DNA from: Yersinia enterocolitica subsp. enterocolitica
GTDB taxonomy: Bacteria > Pseudomonadota > Gammaproteobacteria > Enterobacterales > Enterobacteriaceae
Reading direction: 5' to 3'
DNA: 64,000 bases
Assembly (NCBI RefSeq): GCF_901472495.1
Contig: NZ_LR590469.1
Coordinates: 3,534,001-3,598,000 of the forward strand
Of the stretch, positions 9,656 through 18,680 are shown piece by piece. A program made the position numbers and the translations under genes. Within the stretch, counting starts at the first letter, position 1. Each line of letters starts with the position of its first letter. The notes below the pieces were generated by a model, which had not been told where the DNA came from, searched no databases, and saw only the letters and a list, made by a program, of their open reading frames with translations.

Positions 9656-9860
9656 AAGAATTTAGTCAAATTCTTCAGACTGCTGACAAACCTCGACGAC
9701 TCAATCTTGCAAGGTGAAGACAGGTAGAAGAGTAAAGCGTCCGCGCCACGGACGGCGCGGCTCGAGCCCCCAGGGAGGGGTTTACGGCGTCTTTACGATC
9801 TGCCTGTTTTCACCACTACAGGCACTTTGTCATTAACCTCAAGAAGTTAGTTAAATTCTT
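9656..9860. repeat. Long imperfect palindrome (miniature-element-like) at the gppA 3' end
   Basis: A roughly 205-bp stretch whose two halves are inverted copies. The outer arms 9656-9690 and 9826-9860 agree at about 26 of 35 positions. The middle arms GGTGAAGACAGGTAGA (9712-9727) and TCTGCCTGTTTTCACC pair at 14 of 16, and GTAAAGCGTCCG pairs with CGGCGTCTTTAC. The centre is GC-rich. The right arm includes the gppA stop codon and its last codons. It resembles the palindromic miniature elements known in Yersinia (such as YPAL), but I could not verify family membership. Confidence 0.6.
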
Positions 9861-11343
9861 CTAATAGTAGTGGCCACTGAACATAACTCTGCCAATGACT
9901 TTCTTGCTCTAATGCCTCTGCGCGGTAAGGATGTTGCTGCAACCAGCCATGAGGCAATAGCACATAAAGTGTTTCACCATTGGCCCGTAGACGGACGGCT
10001 GGCAGAGTGTCATCGCGGCGACGGCTGGAGAATATAATGGCCAGACGCAATAAACGGCATAGGTGCTGAGCCATATCTACTGGCAATGCATTCTGTTGAT
10101 TCAACAGCGAGAGATCGAGAGTATCACTCTGATTTTGCAATAAAGCTGCAAGTAAGAGCTTTTGAGCGGGGGTAAAACCGGGAAGATCCAGATTGCGTAT
10201 CAGGTAAGCGGCATGTTGCGGAGCACGTTTAAAATCGATGCTTAGGCCAATTTCGTGAATCAAGCAGGCATTTTGCAATAACTCGCGACATCGGCTGTCG
10301 AGACGCCACTCTTTTTCTACCTGAAGCAAAAAGTTATCAGCCAATTTACTGACGCGCTTGGCTTGCTCAGTATCCAGTAAGTAGCGGCGCTGTATATTTC
10401 GTACCGTTCGGCTACGAATATCCTGTTCAACCGGCAAATGAAGCATGCCATAGACCAGCCCTTCACGTAGCGCACCGCCTGCCAGCGTCATACTTTCAAT
10501 CGCCAGCTCCTGGAATATGGCAATCAGGATAGACAGGCCGCTAGGGAAGACCAGTGCTCGTTCCAGTGTTAAACCGGGGATTTCCAGCTCTTCCAACTTG
10601 CCGCATTGAATCGCTCGCTGTTTGAGCTGCTGCAATTTTGCCAGCGTGATCAGTTCGTCCATACCCTGAGCGACCATAATCTCTTGCAGCGCCTGAACTG
10701 TACCCGAGGCACCGACACAGATTTGCCAGCCATGTTCACGAAAACGTTGCGCGACAGGTTTTAGCATTTCACGGGCAGCCGATTCCGCGCGATCAAAATT
10801 GTCTTTTGCCAGATTGCGGTCACTAAAGTAACGCTCCAGCCAGGTGACACAACCCATTGGTAAACTAACCAGAATATTTGCCTGAGCGCCATTGCCAGTC
10901 ACCAGCTCTGTGCTGCCACCACCAATATCGACGACTAAACGCTGCTCTGGCCCACCGGTAGTATGTGCAACGCCGTGATAAATCAGACGTGCTTCTTCTT
11001 CACCACTGATGACCTGAATCGGGCAACCGAGGATTTCGGTCGCAGTTTGCAGGAATTCTTCAGCATTTGAAGCCAGACGCAGGGTTGCAGTTGCCACCAC
11101 GCGGATCTGATCCAAAGGAATGTCCTGCAAACGCTCAGAAAAAAGCTTTAGACATTGCCAACCGCGTTCCATCGCTTCTTGCGATAGGTGGTTTTGGGTA
11201 TCCAGACCCGCAGCCAGGCGGACTTTCCGCTTGATCCGGGCCAGCGTTTGGATACTGCCAGCCACCTCACGTACTACCAACATATGAAAACTGTTGGAGC
11301 CAAGATCGATGGCAGCATAAAGTGAGGTGGAACTTAGCATCAT
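9847..11343 (-). CDS. gppA: Guanosine-5'-triphosphate,3'-diphosphate pyrophosphatase / exopolyphosphatase GppA
   Basis: 498 residues (497 if the second ATG at 11340 is used). It has an ASKHA-fold phosphatase domain with DLGSNSFHM near residues 14-22, VISGEEEARLIY, and the phosphate-binding VDIGGGSTEL near residue 147. A C-terminal HD-like helical domain follows (HEIGLSIDFKRAPQHAAY). It converts pppGpp to ppGpp in the stringent response and can degrade polyphosphate. It starts only 3 bp after the rhlB stop, so it is co-transcribed and probably translationally coupled. GppA rather than Ppx is chosen because of the rhlB-gppA pairing. Its 3' end lies inside a palindromic element. Confidence 0.95.
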   Translation of the reverse strand: MMLSSTSLYAAIDLGSNSFHMLVVREVAGSIQTLARIKRKVRLAAGLDTQNHLSQEAMERGWQCLKLFSERLQDIPLDQIRVVATATLRLASNAEEFLQTATEILGCPIQVISGEEEARLIYHGVAHTTGGPEQRLVVDIGGGSTELVTGNGAQANILVSLPMGCVTWLERYFSDRNLAKDNFDRAESAAREMLKPVAQRFREHGWQICVGASGTVQALQEIMVAQGMDELITLAKLQQLKQRAIQCGKLEELEIPGLTLERALVFPSGLSILIAIFQELAIESMTLAGGALREGLVYGMLHLPVEQDIRSRTVRNIQRRYLLDTEQAKRVSKLADNFLLQVEKEWRLDSRCRELLQNACLIHEIGLSIDFKRAPQHAAYLIRNLDLPGFTPAQKLLLAALLQNQSDTLDLSLLNQQNALPVDMAQHLCRLLRLAIIFSSRRRDDTLPAVRLRANGETLYVLLPHGWLQQHPYRAEALEQESHWQSYVQWPLLLEEFN

Positions 11344-11346
11344 TTA

Positions 11347-12633
11347 TCAGCTCGGTCGCTTACGGTTATTCCGTGGTGCACCACTGCGACGTGGGGCAGA
11401 GTTACGACGTGGGCCATTCCCGGTGCGGGTACGGGCCAGACGTTTTGGCGCCGGCAAATCAGTTAATAGTGCATCGCTATTATATTTACTCACCGGAATG
11501 CTATGACCGGTATAGGTCTCGATAGCCGGTAAGTTTAATGCGTATTCTTCACAGGCCAGGCTGATGGAATGACCACTTTCGCCAGCACGACCGGTACGGC
11601 CAATGCGGTGAACATAGTCTTCACAATCATCAGGCAGGTCATAGTTAAAGACGTGGGTTACCAGTGGAATATGCAAACCACGAGCAGCAACATCAGTTGC
11701 AACCAGGATATCCAAATCACCTTTGGTGAAATCTTCTAAAATCCGCAGGCGTTTTTTCTGTGCGACATCACCGGTCAATAGACCGACACGATGACCATCG
11801 GCAGCCAGGTGGCCCCAGATTTCTTCACAACGATGTTTGGTATTGGCAAAAATAATGCAGCGATCTGGCCACTCTTCTTCAATCAACGTCTGAAGCAGAC
11901 GCATTTTTTCTTCATTTGAAGGGTAGAACAGCTCTTCCTGAATGCGGTGGCCGGTTTTTTGTAACGGTTCCACTTCAACATATTCGGCGTTGTTCATTTG
12001 TTCGAAAGCCAATTCACGTACGCGGTACGAAAGTGTGGCAGAGAACAGCATGTTTAAACGCTTATCAACGGAAGGCATACGGCGGAACAGCCAGCGGATA
12101 TCTTTAATAAAGCCTAAATCGTACATCCGATCAGCTTCATCCAATACCACAACCTGAATCGCACCGAGATTAATATAATTTTGTTTTGCGTAATCGATTA
12201 AACGGCCAGTAGTCCCGATAAGAATATCTACGCCACTTTCCAGCACTTTAAGCTGTTTGTCGTAGCCGTCACCACCATAAGCCAAACCTAATTTCAGGCC
12301 GGTTACCTGGGAAAGTGACTCTGCATCGGAGTGAATTTGCACAGCTAATTCACGCGTTGGTGCCATAATCAATGCGCGCGGTTGATTAGTCTGACGACCC
12401 TCTTCTGCGGGGTGAGAAAGCAAATAATGGAAAGTAGACGCTAAGAATGCCAGCGTCTTGCCGGTTCCTGTTTGCGCCTGACCCGCTACATCACGCCCAG
12501 AGAGGGTGAGTGGCAATGCTAACGCCTGGATCGGCGTGCAATACTGAAACCCTTTGTTTTCAAGGGCTTCAATAACTAGCGGGTGCAGGGCGAAGTCGGA
12601 AAACTTCTGTTCGGTCAAGTGTGTTTTGCTCAT
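11347..12633 (-). CDS. rhlB: DEAD-box RNA helicase RhlB (degradosome)
   Basis: 428 residues. RecA-like domain 1 has Q-motif FQYCTPIQALALP, GQAQTGTGKT, LDEADRMYDLG and FSATLSYR. Domain 2 has TDVAARGLH and HRIGRTGRAG. The C-terminal tail is rich in Arg, Pro and Asn (RRNSAPRRSGAP), as in E. coli RhlB, and helps RNA binding. RhlB unwinds structured mRNA for RNase E and PNPase in the degradosome. It is divergent from trxA with a 118-bp shared promoter region and is followed by gppA. Confidence 0.97.
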   Translation of the reverse strand: MSKTHLTEQKFSDFALHPLVIEALENKGFQYCTPIQALALPLTLSGRDVAGQAQTGTGKTLAFLASTFHYLLSHPAEEGRQTNQPRALIMAPTRELAVQIHSDAESLSQVTGLKLGLAYGGDGYDKQLKVLESGVDILIGTTGRLIDYAKQNYINLGAIQVVVLDEADRMYDLGFIKDIRWLFRRMPSVDKRLNMLFSATLSYRVRELAFEQMNNAEYVEVEPLQKTGHRIQEELFYPSNEEKMRLLQTLIEEEWPDRCIIFANTKHRCEEIWGHLAADGHRVGLLTGDVAQKKRLRILEDFTKGDLDILVATDVAARGLHIPLVTHVFNYDLPDDCEDYVHRIGRTGRAGESGHSISLACEEYALNLPAIETYTGHSIPVSKYNSDALLTDLPAPKRLARTRTGNGPRRNSAPRRSGAPRNNRKRPS

Positions 12634-12751
12634 AGTGTGGTAGAATATCAGCTAACTATTGCTTTACGAAAGCGTATCCGGTGAAATAAAGTCATCCTAT
12701 TGTTGGTTAATGCTACACCAACGAGGTAGACACAATCCTTTGGAGTAGAAC

Positions 12752-13078
12752 ATGAGCGATAAAATTATTCACCTGAGTGACGACAGCTTCGACACTGACG
12801 TGCTGAAAGCCAGCGGCCTGGTTCTGGTCGATTTCTGGGCTGAATGGTGTGGTCCGTGCAAGATGATTGCTCCGATTTTGGATGAAATTGCTGAAGAGTA
12901 TGAAGGCAGACTTACCATCACTAAATTGAATATTGATGACAACCAGGGCACGGCACCCAAATATGGTATCCGTGGCATCCCTACGCTGTTGTTATTCCGT
13001 GATGGTGAAGTTGTGGCAACCAAGGTTGGTGCCTTGTCTAAGGGTCAGCTTAAAGAATTCTTGGATGCGAATCTGTAA
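12752..13078 (+). CDS. trxA: Thioredoxin 1
   Basis: 108 residues, the family length. The redox motif WCGPCK has Cys33 and Cys36; the cis-Pro loop GIRGIPTLLLF is also present. It is the cytoplasmic dithiol reductant for ribonucleotide reductase, PAPS reductase and methionine sulfoxide reductase, and is itself reduced by TrxB. GGAG precedes the ATG at good distance (TTTGGAGTAGAAC). It lies upstream of rho, separated by a 656-bp gap that contains an ERIC-like element. Confidence 0.98.
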   Translation: MSDKIIHLSDDSFDTDVLKASGLVLVDFWAEWCGPCKMIAPILDEIAEEYEGRLTITKLNIDDNQGTAPKYGIRGIPTLLLFRDGEVVATKVGALSKGQLKEFLDANL

Positions 13079-13099
13079 GCGGCGCGTTTGCCGTCACAA

Positions 13100-13295
13100 T
13101 ACCCAACGTCATTGAAGTTGCAGCAAGGCAGCAAACGCGTGACAAATTGGTCGGGAACCGATTTGAACAGCATTTATGCTAGCCCGCAGGGTGAGCCTCA
13201 AGGATGAGGCTCATTAATCCCGGTGAGCTGACTCAGGTCAGTGATTCGGGTGAGTAAGAGTCGCTAACACCGCTGTGGCTTCAAGGCCGTAGGGT
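13100..13295 (-). repeat. ERIC-like element (variant family) carrying a ~76-bp insertion
   Basis: Read on the minus strand, 13295-13218 matches positions 1-78 and 13141-13100 matches positions 81-122 of the ERIC-like variant found after uvrD. Between them lies an extra stretch (13142-13217) that contains its own hairpin, GAGCCTCA / TGAGGCTC. Insertions of about this size at fixed internal points are known for ERICs. It begins about 20 bp after the trxA stop and so is part of the trxA 3' region or rho leader. Confidence 0.75.
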
Positions 13296-13734
13296 ATGTT
13301 TAGCGGCAGTTGTGATTTCTCACACTGACCGCTAGACGCCTGCAAAGAAGCGTGTTAAGTTTACTCCACTGCATATAGAACATTCCTGTGTATTGAGACC
13401 GGGTTTGTAGCATCTAGCTTAATTCTTTAGTACCTAATAAATAGTCTGTAGCATCTAAATAGTTTGAATCTAAAGCTTTACTCTATGTCGAAATAATTTG
13501 TGTTGAGAATATGTATGAACTCAATCGGTTTTTGACAGTCTAGTGTTTTACTAAATCAGTCTAAGGCACCTTCAATCTTTACACCGTTGTGTCGCGCAAC
13601 CTCGCGTAAGTCATTGCTTGCGTAGTTTGGCCAAGGCCGGTGATTGAATGTCCCATTAAACAGGCACGGATGACGCTGCCATACCATTCACGACCATAGT
13701 TCGAGACATACCCCGAGTTTAAGAACCCACCATT
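13296..13734 (+). promoter_or_regulatory. rho leader region
   Basis: About 440 bp upstream of rho with no convincing gene. In E. coli rho has a long untranslated leader at which Rho terminates its own transcription; a long C-rich, G-poor leader is needed for that. This stretch includes C-rich segments near the start codon (13665-13734), consistent with but not proving autogenous control. I found no ORF resembling the E. coli rhoL leader peptide, and the promoter was not pinpointed. Confidence 0.4.
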
Positions 13735-14994
13735 ATGAATCTTACCGAATTAAAGAACACGCCGGTTTCTGATCTGATAACACTTGGCGAAAATATGGGG
13801 CTGGAAAACCTGGCCCGGATGCGTAAACAAGATATTATTTTCTCTATCCTTAAGCAGCACGCGAAAAGTGGAGAAGATATCTTCGGTGACGGTGTGTTGG
13901 AGATATTGCAGGATGGATTTGGTTTCCTCCGTTCTGCAGACAGCTCCTACCTCGCCGGTCCCGACGACATCTACGTATCCCCAAGCCAAATTCGCCGTTT
14001 CAACCTCCGTACTGGTGACACCGTCGCCGGTAAGATTCGTCCACCTAAAGAAGGTGAGCGTTACTTTGCCTTGTTGAAAGTTAACGAAGTTAACTATGAC
14101 AAACCGGAAAATGCCCGTAACAAAATCCTGTTCGAAAACTTAACCCCATTACATGCCAACTCTCGTCTGCGCATGGAACGTGGTAACGGTTCGACTGAAG
14201 ATTTAACTGCTCGCGTCCTTGATTTGGCATCGCCAATCGGTCGTGGTCAGCGTGGGCTGATTGTTGCTCCGCCAAAAGCGGGTAAAACCATGCTGTTGCA
14301 GAATATTGCGACCAGCATTGCTTACAATCACCCTGATTGCGTATTGATGGTACTGCTGATTGACGAGCGCCCGGAAGAAGTGACCGAGATGCAACGTCTG
14401 GTTAAAGGTGAAGTTATTGCTTCCACTTTCGACGAGCCAGCATCTCGCCACGTTCAAGTTGCTGAAATGGTTATCGAGAAAGCTAAGCGTCTGGTTGAGC
14501 ATAAAAAAGACGTTATCATCTTACTGGATTCCATTACCCGTTTGGCCCGCGCATACAACACCGTGGTACCTGCTTCAGGTAAAGTGCTGACCGGTGGTGT
14601 GGATGCTAACGCCTTGCATCGTCCAAAACGCTTCTTTGGTGCCGCACGTAATGTTGAAGAGGGCGGTAGCCTGACTATCATTGCCACCGCGTTGGTTGAT
14701 ACCGGTTCTAAAATGGATGAAGTTATCTATGAAGAATTTAAAGGTACCGGCAACATGGAACTGCACTTGTCGCGCAAAATTGCAGAGAAGCGTGTGTTCC
14801 CAGCCATTGATTTCAACCGCTCTGGTACACGTAAAGAAGAGCTGCTGACAACCACAGAAGAGTTGCAAAAAATGTGGATCTTACGTCGTATCCTTCATCC
14901 AATGGGTGAAATCGATGCAATGGAGTTCCTCATCAGCAAATTGGCAACAGCGAAAACTAACGATCAGTTCTTCGATAACATGAGACGTTCGTAG
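13735..14994 (+). CDS. rho: Transcription termination factor Rho
   Basis: 419 residues, the enterobacterial length. The N-terminal RNA-binding domain has the conserved start MNLTELKNTPVSDLI and the cold-shock-like primary site (GFGFLRSADSSYL). The ATPase domain has the P-loop APPKAGKT near residues 178-185, Walker B VIILLDSITRLAR, the Q-loop, and the R-loop near EEFKGTGNMEL. It is a hexameric RNA translocase that ends transcription at C-rich untranslated RNA. A hairpin terminator follows, and the wec operon begins 281 bp further on. Confidence 0.98.
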   Translation: MNLTELKNTPVSDLITLGENMGLENLARMRKQDIIFSILKQHAKSGEDIFGDGVLEILQDGFGFLRSADSSYLAGPDDIYVSPSQIRRFNLRTGDTVAGKIRPPKEGERYFALLKVNEVNYDKPENARNKILFENLTPLHANSRLRMERGNGSTEDLTARVLDLASPIGRGQRGLIVAPPKAGKTMLLQNIATSIAYNHPDCVLMVLLIDERPEEVTEMQRLVKGEVIASTFDEPASRHVQVAEMVIEKAKRLVEHKKDVIILLDSITRLARAYNTVVPASGKVLTGGVDANALHRPKRFFGAARNVEEGGSLTIIATALVDTGSKMDEVIYEEFKGTGNMELHLSRKIAEKRVFPAIDFNRSGTRKEELLTTTEELQKMWILRRILHPMGEIDAMEFLISKLATAKTNDQFFDNMRRS

Positions 14995-15013
14995 TTTTAG
15001 CAAGATCAATCAA

Positions 15014-15040
15014 AACGCCACGCTCAGTCGTGGCGTTTTT
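15014..15040 (+). terminator. Intrinsic terminator after rho
   Basis: The stem AACGCCACG / CGTGGCGTT around CTCAGT is followed directly by TTTTTGCTTTT. It ends the rho transcript 20 bp after the stop codon. Confidence 0.9.
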
Positions 15041-15275
15041 TGCTTTTGGAATATACGATAGTCGGGTTTGTTATCCATTAAGTTGATATAAATCTCTAAC
15101 CTATGCCTTTTTGGGTATATATTCTCATTACCAATAAGAAAATAGCGAAAATAGAGTTGGGAATAACGAACAAGACTGTCATCATATTCAGAAATAACTG
15201 AAAGCGTGGGGAAGGTATAGTTTATGCCATGTCACATGCTAAGCTGTTGTATCTTTTTGCAGAGAGCGGTTAAAC

Positions 15276-16373
15276 GTGAATTTACTCACCATGAGTACCG
15301 AAATATTCGTTATATTCATGTTTTCTTTGGCATTTTTATTTGTTGCTCGCAAAGTTGCCAAGAAAATTGGATTAGTTGATAAACCTAATTATCGCAAACG
15401 TCATCAAGGGTTGATCCCATTAGTGGGCGGAATATCCGTGTTTGCGGGTATTTGTTTTACCTTTCTGATTACCAACCAGCATATTCCCCATTTTCGTTTA
15501 TACCTCGGTTGCGCTGGTTTATTGGTGTTCGTTGGTGCTTTAGATGATCGTTTCGATATCAGTGTGAAAATCCGAGCCTTTGTACAAGCATTAGTCGGTA
15601 TTGCCATGATGGCGGTCGCCGGGCTTTATTTGCGCAGCTTGGGGCACGCTTTTGGCCCGTGGGAAATGATATTAGGGCCGTTTGGTTATGTCGTCACATT
15701 ATTCGCAGTATGGGCGGCGATAAATGCTTTCAATATGGTGGATGGCATTGATGGCTTACTGGGGGGGTTATCTTGTGTCTCTTTCGGTGCCATGGGGATT
15801 TTGCTCTACCAAAGTGGACAAATGGCATTAGCACTGTGGTGTTTTGCGATGATTGCCGCCATCTTGCCTTATATCTTGCTAAACCTCGGGTTATTAGGCC
15901 GCCGCTATAAAGTTTTTATGGGTGACGCGGGCAGTACGCTAATCGGTTTCACCGCAATTTGGATACTGCTACAAACCACCCAAGGCAACGCTCATCCGAT
16001 TAACCCGGTTACCGCGTTGTGGATTATTGCCATTCCTTTGATGGATATGATCGCCATCATGTACCGGCGTTTACGTAAAGGGATGAGCCCTTTCTCACCT
16101 GACCGCCAGCACATCCATCATTTGATCATGCGTGCCGGTTTTACATCACGCCAAGCTTTTGTTCTGATCACTCTGGCTGCGGCTTTGTTAGCTGCAGTGG
16201 GTGTTATCGGCGAACGACTGACATTTGTACCCGAATGGGTTATGTTGGCACTATTCTTGCTTGCATTTATATTGTATGGCTATTGCATTAAACGAGCATG
16301 GCGAGTGGCACGTTTTATCAAGCGTACCAAGCGTCGGATGCGCCGTGCATCGCAAAATAAGCATGAATCTTAA
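15276..16373 (+). CDS. wecA: UDP-GlcNAc:undecaprenyl-phosphate GlcNAc-1-phosphate transferase
   Basis: 365 residues, almost entirely hydrophobic helices (about 11 membrane spans). Family motifs are visible: the Asp pair of ALDDRFD, NMVDGIDGLLGG, the magnesium-site region GDAGSTLIGF, and the cytosolic His motif DRQHIHHLIMRAG. It starts ECA synthesis (and O-antigen where present) by forming GlcNAc-PP-undecaprenol at the inner membrane. It is the first gene of the ECA operon, downstream of rho, and its basic C-terminal tail is cytoplasmic. MNLLTM at 15276 fits E. coli WecA; the second Met (15291) is possible. Confidence 0.97.
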   Translation: MNLLTMSTEIFVIFMFSLAFLFVARKVAKKIGLVDKPNYRKRHQGLIPLVGGISVFAGICFTFLITNQHIPHFRLYLGCAGLLVFVGALDDRFDISVKIRAFVQALVGIAMMAVAGLYLRSLGHAFGPWEMILGPFGYVVTLFAVWAAINAFNMVDGIDGLLGGLSCVSFGAMGILLYQSGQMALALWCFAMIAAILPYILLNLGLLGRRYKVFMGDAGSTLIGFTAIWILLQTTQGNAHPINPVTALWIIAIPLMDMIAIMYRRLRKGMSPFSPDRQHIHHLIMRAGFTSRQAFVLITLAAALLAAVGVIGERLTFVPEWVMLALFLLAFILYGYCIKRAWRVARFIKRTKRRMRRASQNKHES

Positions 16374-16390
16374 CCAGAGGCTTTTAGGCA

Positions 16391-17470
16391 GTGATGAAAC
16401 CAGAATCTATGTCGACTGATAAAACAGGGTCTACCCATAATGAGCCTTCTGTGGATAACGAGTTAGATATCCGCAGCCTGTGCCGTACTCTTTGGCGCGG
16501 TAAAGTGTGGATTATCGGTATGGCAATTCTTTTTGCTGCTATTGCGCTGGGTGTTTCCTATCTGGTGAAGCAACAGTGGAGTGCTACAGCTATTACAGAC
16601 CGGCCAACCGTCAATAACTTGGGTGGCTATTATTCCCAGCAGCAATTCTTGCGTAACCTGGATAATCGAATCAATAGCGCTGCAAGCAGTGAGCAGCCCA
16701 GTATTTCCGACGAAGCTTATGGTGAGTTCATCACTCAATTAGCTGCTTACGATACCCGTCGTGATTTTTGGCTACAAACCGATTACTACAAACAGCGGGT
16801 AGAAGGTGATGCTAAGGCTGATGCCGCATTACTCGACGAGCTGGTGAATAATATTGTTTTCACGCCGCGTGATGATAAAAAAATGCTGAATGACAGCATC
16901 AAATTGACGGCAGAAACGGCCTCTGATTCAAATAAATTACTGCGCAGTTACATTGATTTTGCTAGTCAACGTGCGGCTAGTCATTTGAATGATGAGATTG
17001 AAGGTGCCTGGGCTGCCAGAACTCAATCAATGAAAGCGCAGGTCAAGCGGCAGGAAGCGGTAGCTAAAGCCGTATTCGACCGTGAAGTTACAGCCGTGAC
17101 TCAAGCATTGAAAGTGGCTAGCCAGCAGGGGATTAACCGTAATCAAACGGACACTCCAGCTGAGCAATTGCCTGACTCAAAAATGTTTATGTTGGGTAAG
17201 CCGATGCTTGAAGCCCGTTTAGAAACATTACAGGCTACCGGCCCAAGTTTTGATATTGATTACGATCAGAACCGCGCCATGCTGGCAACTTTGAACGTCG
17301 GCCCGACACTAGATAAAACATTCCAAACTTACCGCTACTTACGTACGCCAGAAGACCCCGTTACCCGTGATAGCCCACGTCGTGTATTCCTGCTGATTAT
17401 GTGGGGTGCTATTGGAGCATTGGTGGGTGCCGGTGTGGTGTTGGTTCGTCGCACCAGTCGCACTGAGTAG
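16391..17470 (+). CDS. wzzE: ECA polysaccharide chain-length modulator
   Basis: 359 residues as drawn from the GTG at 16391, which is immediately followed by an ATG at 16394; a later ATG (16409) is also possible. It has two membrane spans, near residues 37-55 and 336-354, with a long periplasmic, mostly helical and Gln/Ala-rich domain between them. The last span has the Gly pattern WGAIGALVGAGVVLV typical of Wzz co-polymerases. It sets the repeat number of ECA with WzyE. It lies 17 bp after wecA. Confidence 0.95.
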   Translation: MMKPESMSTDKTGSTHNEPSVDNELDIRSLCRTLWRGKVWIIGMAILFAAIALGVSYLVKQQWSATAITDRPTVNNLGGYYSQQQFLRNLDNRINSAASSEQPSISDEAYGEFITQLAAYDTRRDFWLQTDYYKQRVEGDAKADAALLDELVNNIVFTPRDDKKMLNDSIKLTAETASDSNKLLRSYIDFASQRAASHLNDEIEGAWAARTQSMKAQVKRQEAVAKAVFDREVTAVTQALKVASQQGINRNQTDTPAEQLPDSKMFMLGKPMLEARLETLQATGPSFDIDYDQNRAMLATLNVGPTLDKTFQTYRYLRTPEDPVTRDSPRRVFLLIMWGAIGALVGAGVVLVRRTSRTE

Positions 17471-17549
17471 TAGACTTAAAGTAATGGGCGCATTGTGCGT
17501 CCAACTTGCAGGCATTGTCTGCGGCTAACTGACCTTAAAGAGATTCACT

Positions 17550-18680
17550 GTGAAAGTGTTAACTGTTTTTGGCACCCGGCCTGAAGCCATTAAAATGGCT
17601 CCTCTGGTGCATGCCTTGGCTCAGGATGAAGCCTTTGAATCAAGAGTCTGCGTCACTGCCCAACATCGTGAGATGTTGGATCAGGTATTGCGTTTATTTG
17701 AGATTCAACCGGATTATGATTTGAATATCATGAAGCCGGGACAGGGATTAACGGAAATAACCTGTCGTATTCTGGAAGGGCTAAAGCCTGTGCTGGCTGA
17801 GTTTAAGCCGGACGTTATCCTGGTACATGGTGATACCACCACGACGTTATCGACCAGTCTTGCTGCATTCTATCATCGCATCCCTGTCGGCCATGTCGAG
17901 GCGGGTTTGCGCACTGGGAACCTCTATTCTCCGTGGCCAGAAGAAGCCAACCGTCAACTGACTGGGCATCTGGCCATGTATCACTTTGCACCTACGGAAA
18001 ATTCGCGACAAAATCTGTTACGTGAAATGGTGCCGGACAACCGCATCTTTGTGACCGGTAATACCGTGATTGATGCGCTGTTCTGGGTGCGGGATCGGGT
18101 GATGAATAATCCGCAGTTACGTGCCAGTCTGGCGGAGCGCTATCCCTTCATCGATACCAATAAGAAGATGATTCTGGTCACCGGCCATCGCCGTGAGAGT
18201 TTTGGTGGTGGTTTTGAGCGGATTTGCAGCGCATTAGCTGAAATTGCACTTAAACATCCTGAGGTGCAAGTGGTTTATCCGGTGCATCTCAACCCGAATG
18301 TCAGCGAGCCGGTCAACCGTATTTTGAAAGGGATTGATAATATCATCCTGATCGATCCGCAAGATTATCTGCCGTTTGTTTATCTCATGAACCATGCTTA
18401 TCTGATCCTGACGGACTCCGGCGGTATTCAGGAGGAAGCGCCTTCATTAGGTAAACCGGTACTGGTGATGCGTGATACCACCGAGCGCCCGGAAGCCGTC
18501 GATTCCGGTACGGTTTTGTTGGTTGGCACTAATATTAATAAAATTGTCGATGCAGTGACCCGTTTGCTGACTGATGAAACTGCCTATCATCAAATGACAC
18601 GGGCGCATAATCCTTACGGTGACGGGCATGCCTGTCAACGCATCCTTGAAGCTTTAAAGAATCATCAGGTGACGCTATGA
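17550..18680 (+). CDS. wecB: UDP-N-acetylglucosamine 2-epimerase
   Basis: 376 residues, GT-B-like fold. Recognisable segments are FGTRPEAIKMAP at the N-terminus, VHGDTTTTLS, HVEAGLRTGN, TGHRRESFGGG and TDSGGIQEEAP. It makes UDP-ManNAc from UDP-GlcNAc in the cytoplasm, the precursor of the second ECA sugar. The start follows AAAGAGATTCACT. It overlaps wecC by 4 bp (ATGA). Confidence 0.97.
   Translation: MKVLTVFGTRPEAIKMAPLVHALAQDEAFESRVCVTAQHREMLDQVLRLFEIQPDYDLNIMKPGQGLTEITCRILEGLKPVLAEFKPDVILVHGDTTTTLSTSLAAFYHRIPVGHVEAGLRTGNLYSPWPEEANRQLTGHLAMYHFAPTENSRQNLLREMVPDNRIFVTGNTVIDALFWVRDRVMNNPQLRASLAERYPFIDTNKKMILVTGHRRESFGGGFERICSALAEIALKHPEVQVVYPVHLNPNVSEPVNRILKGIDNIILIDPQDYLPFVYLMNHAYLILTDSGGIQEEAPSLGKPVLVMRDTTERPEAVDSGTVLLVGTNINKIVDAVTRLLTDETAYHQMTRAHNPYGDGHACQRILEALKNHQVTL

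Noticed and set aside
14203..14868. Antisense ORFs across rho
   Set aside because: They are shadows of a highly conserved gene on the opposite strand and lack start signals and family features.
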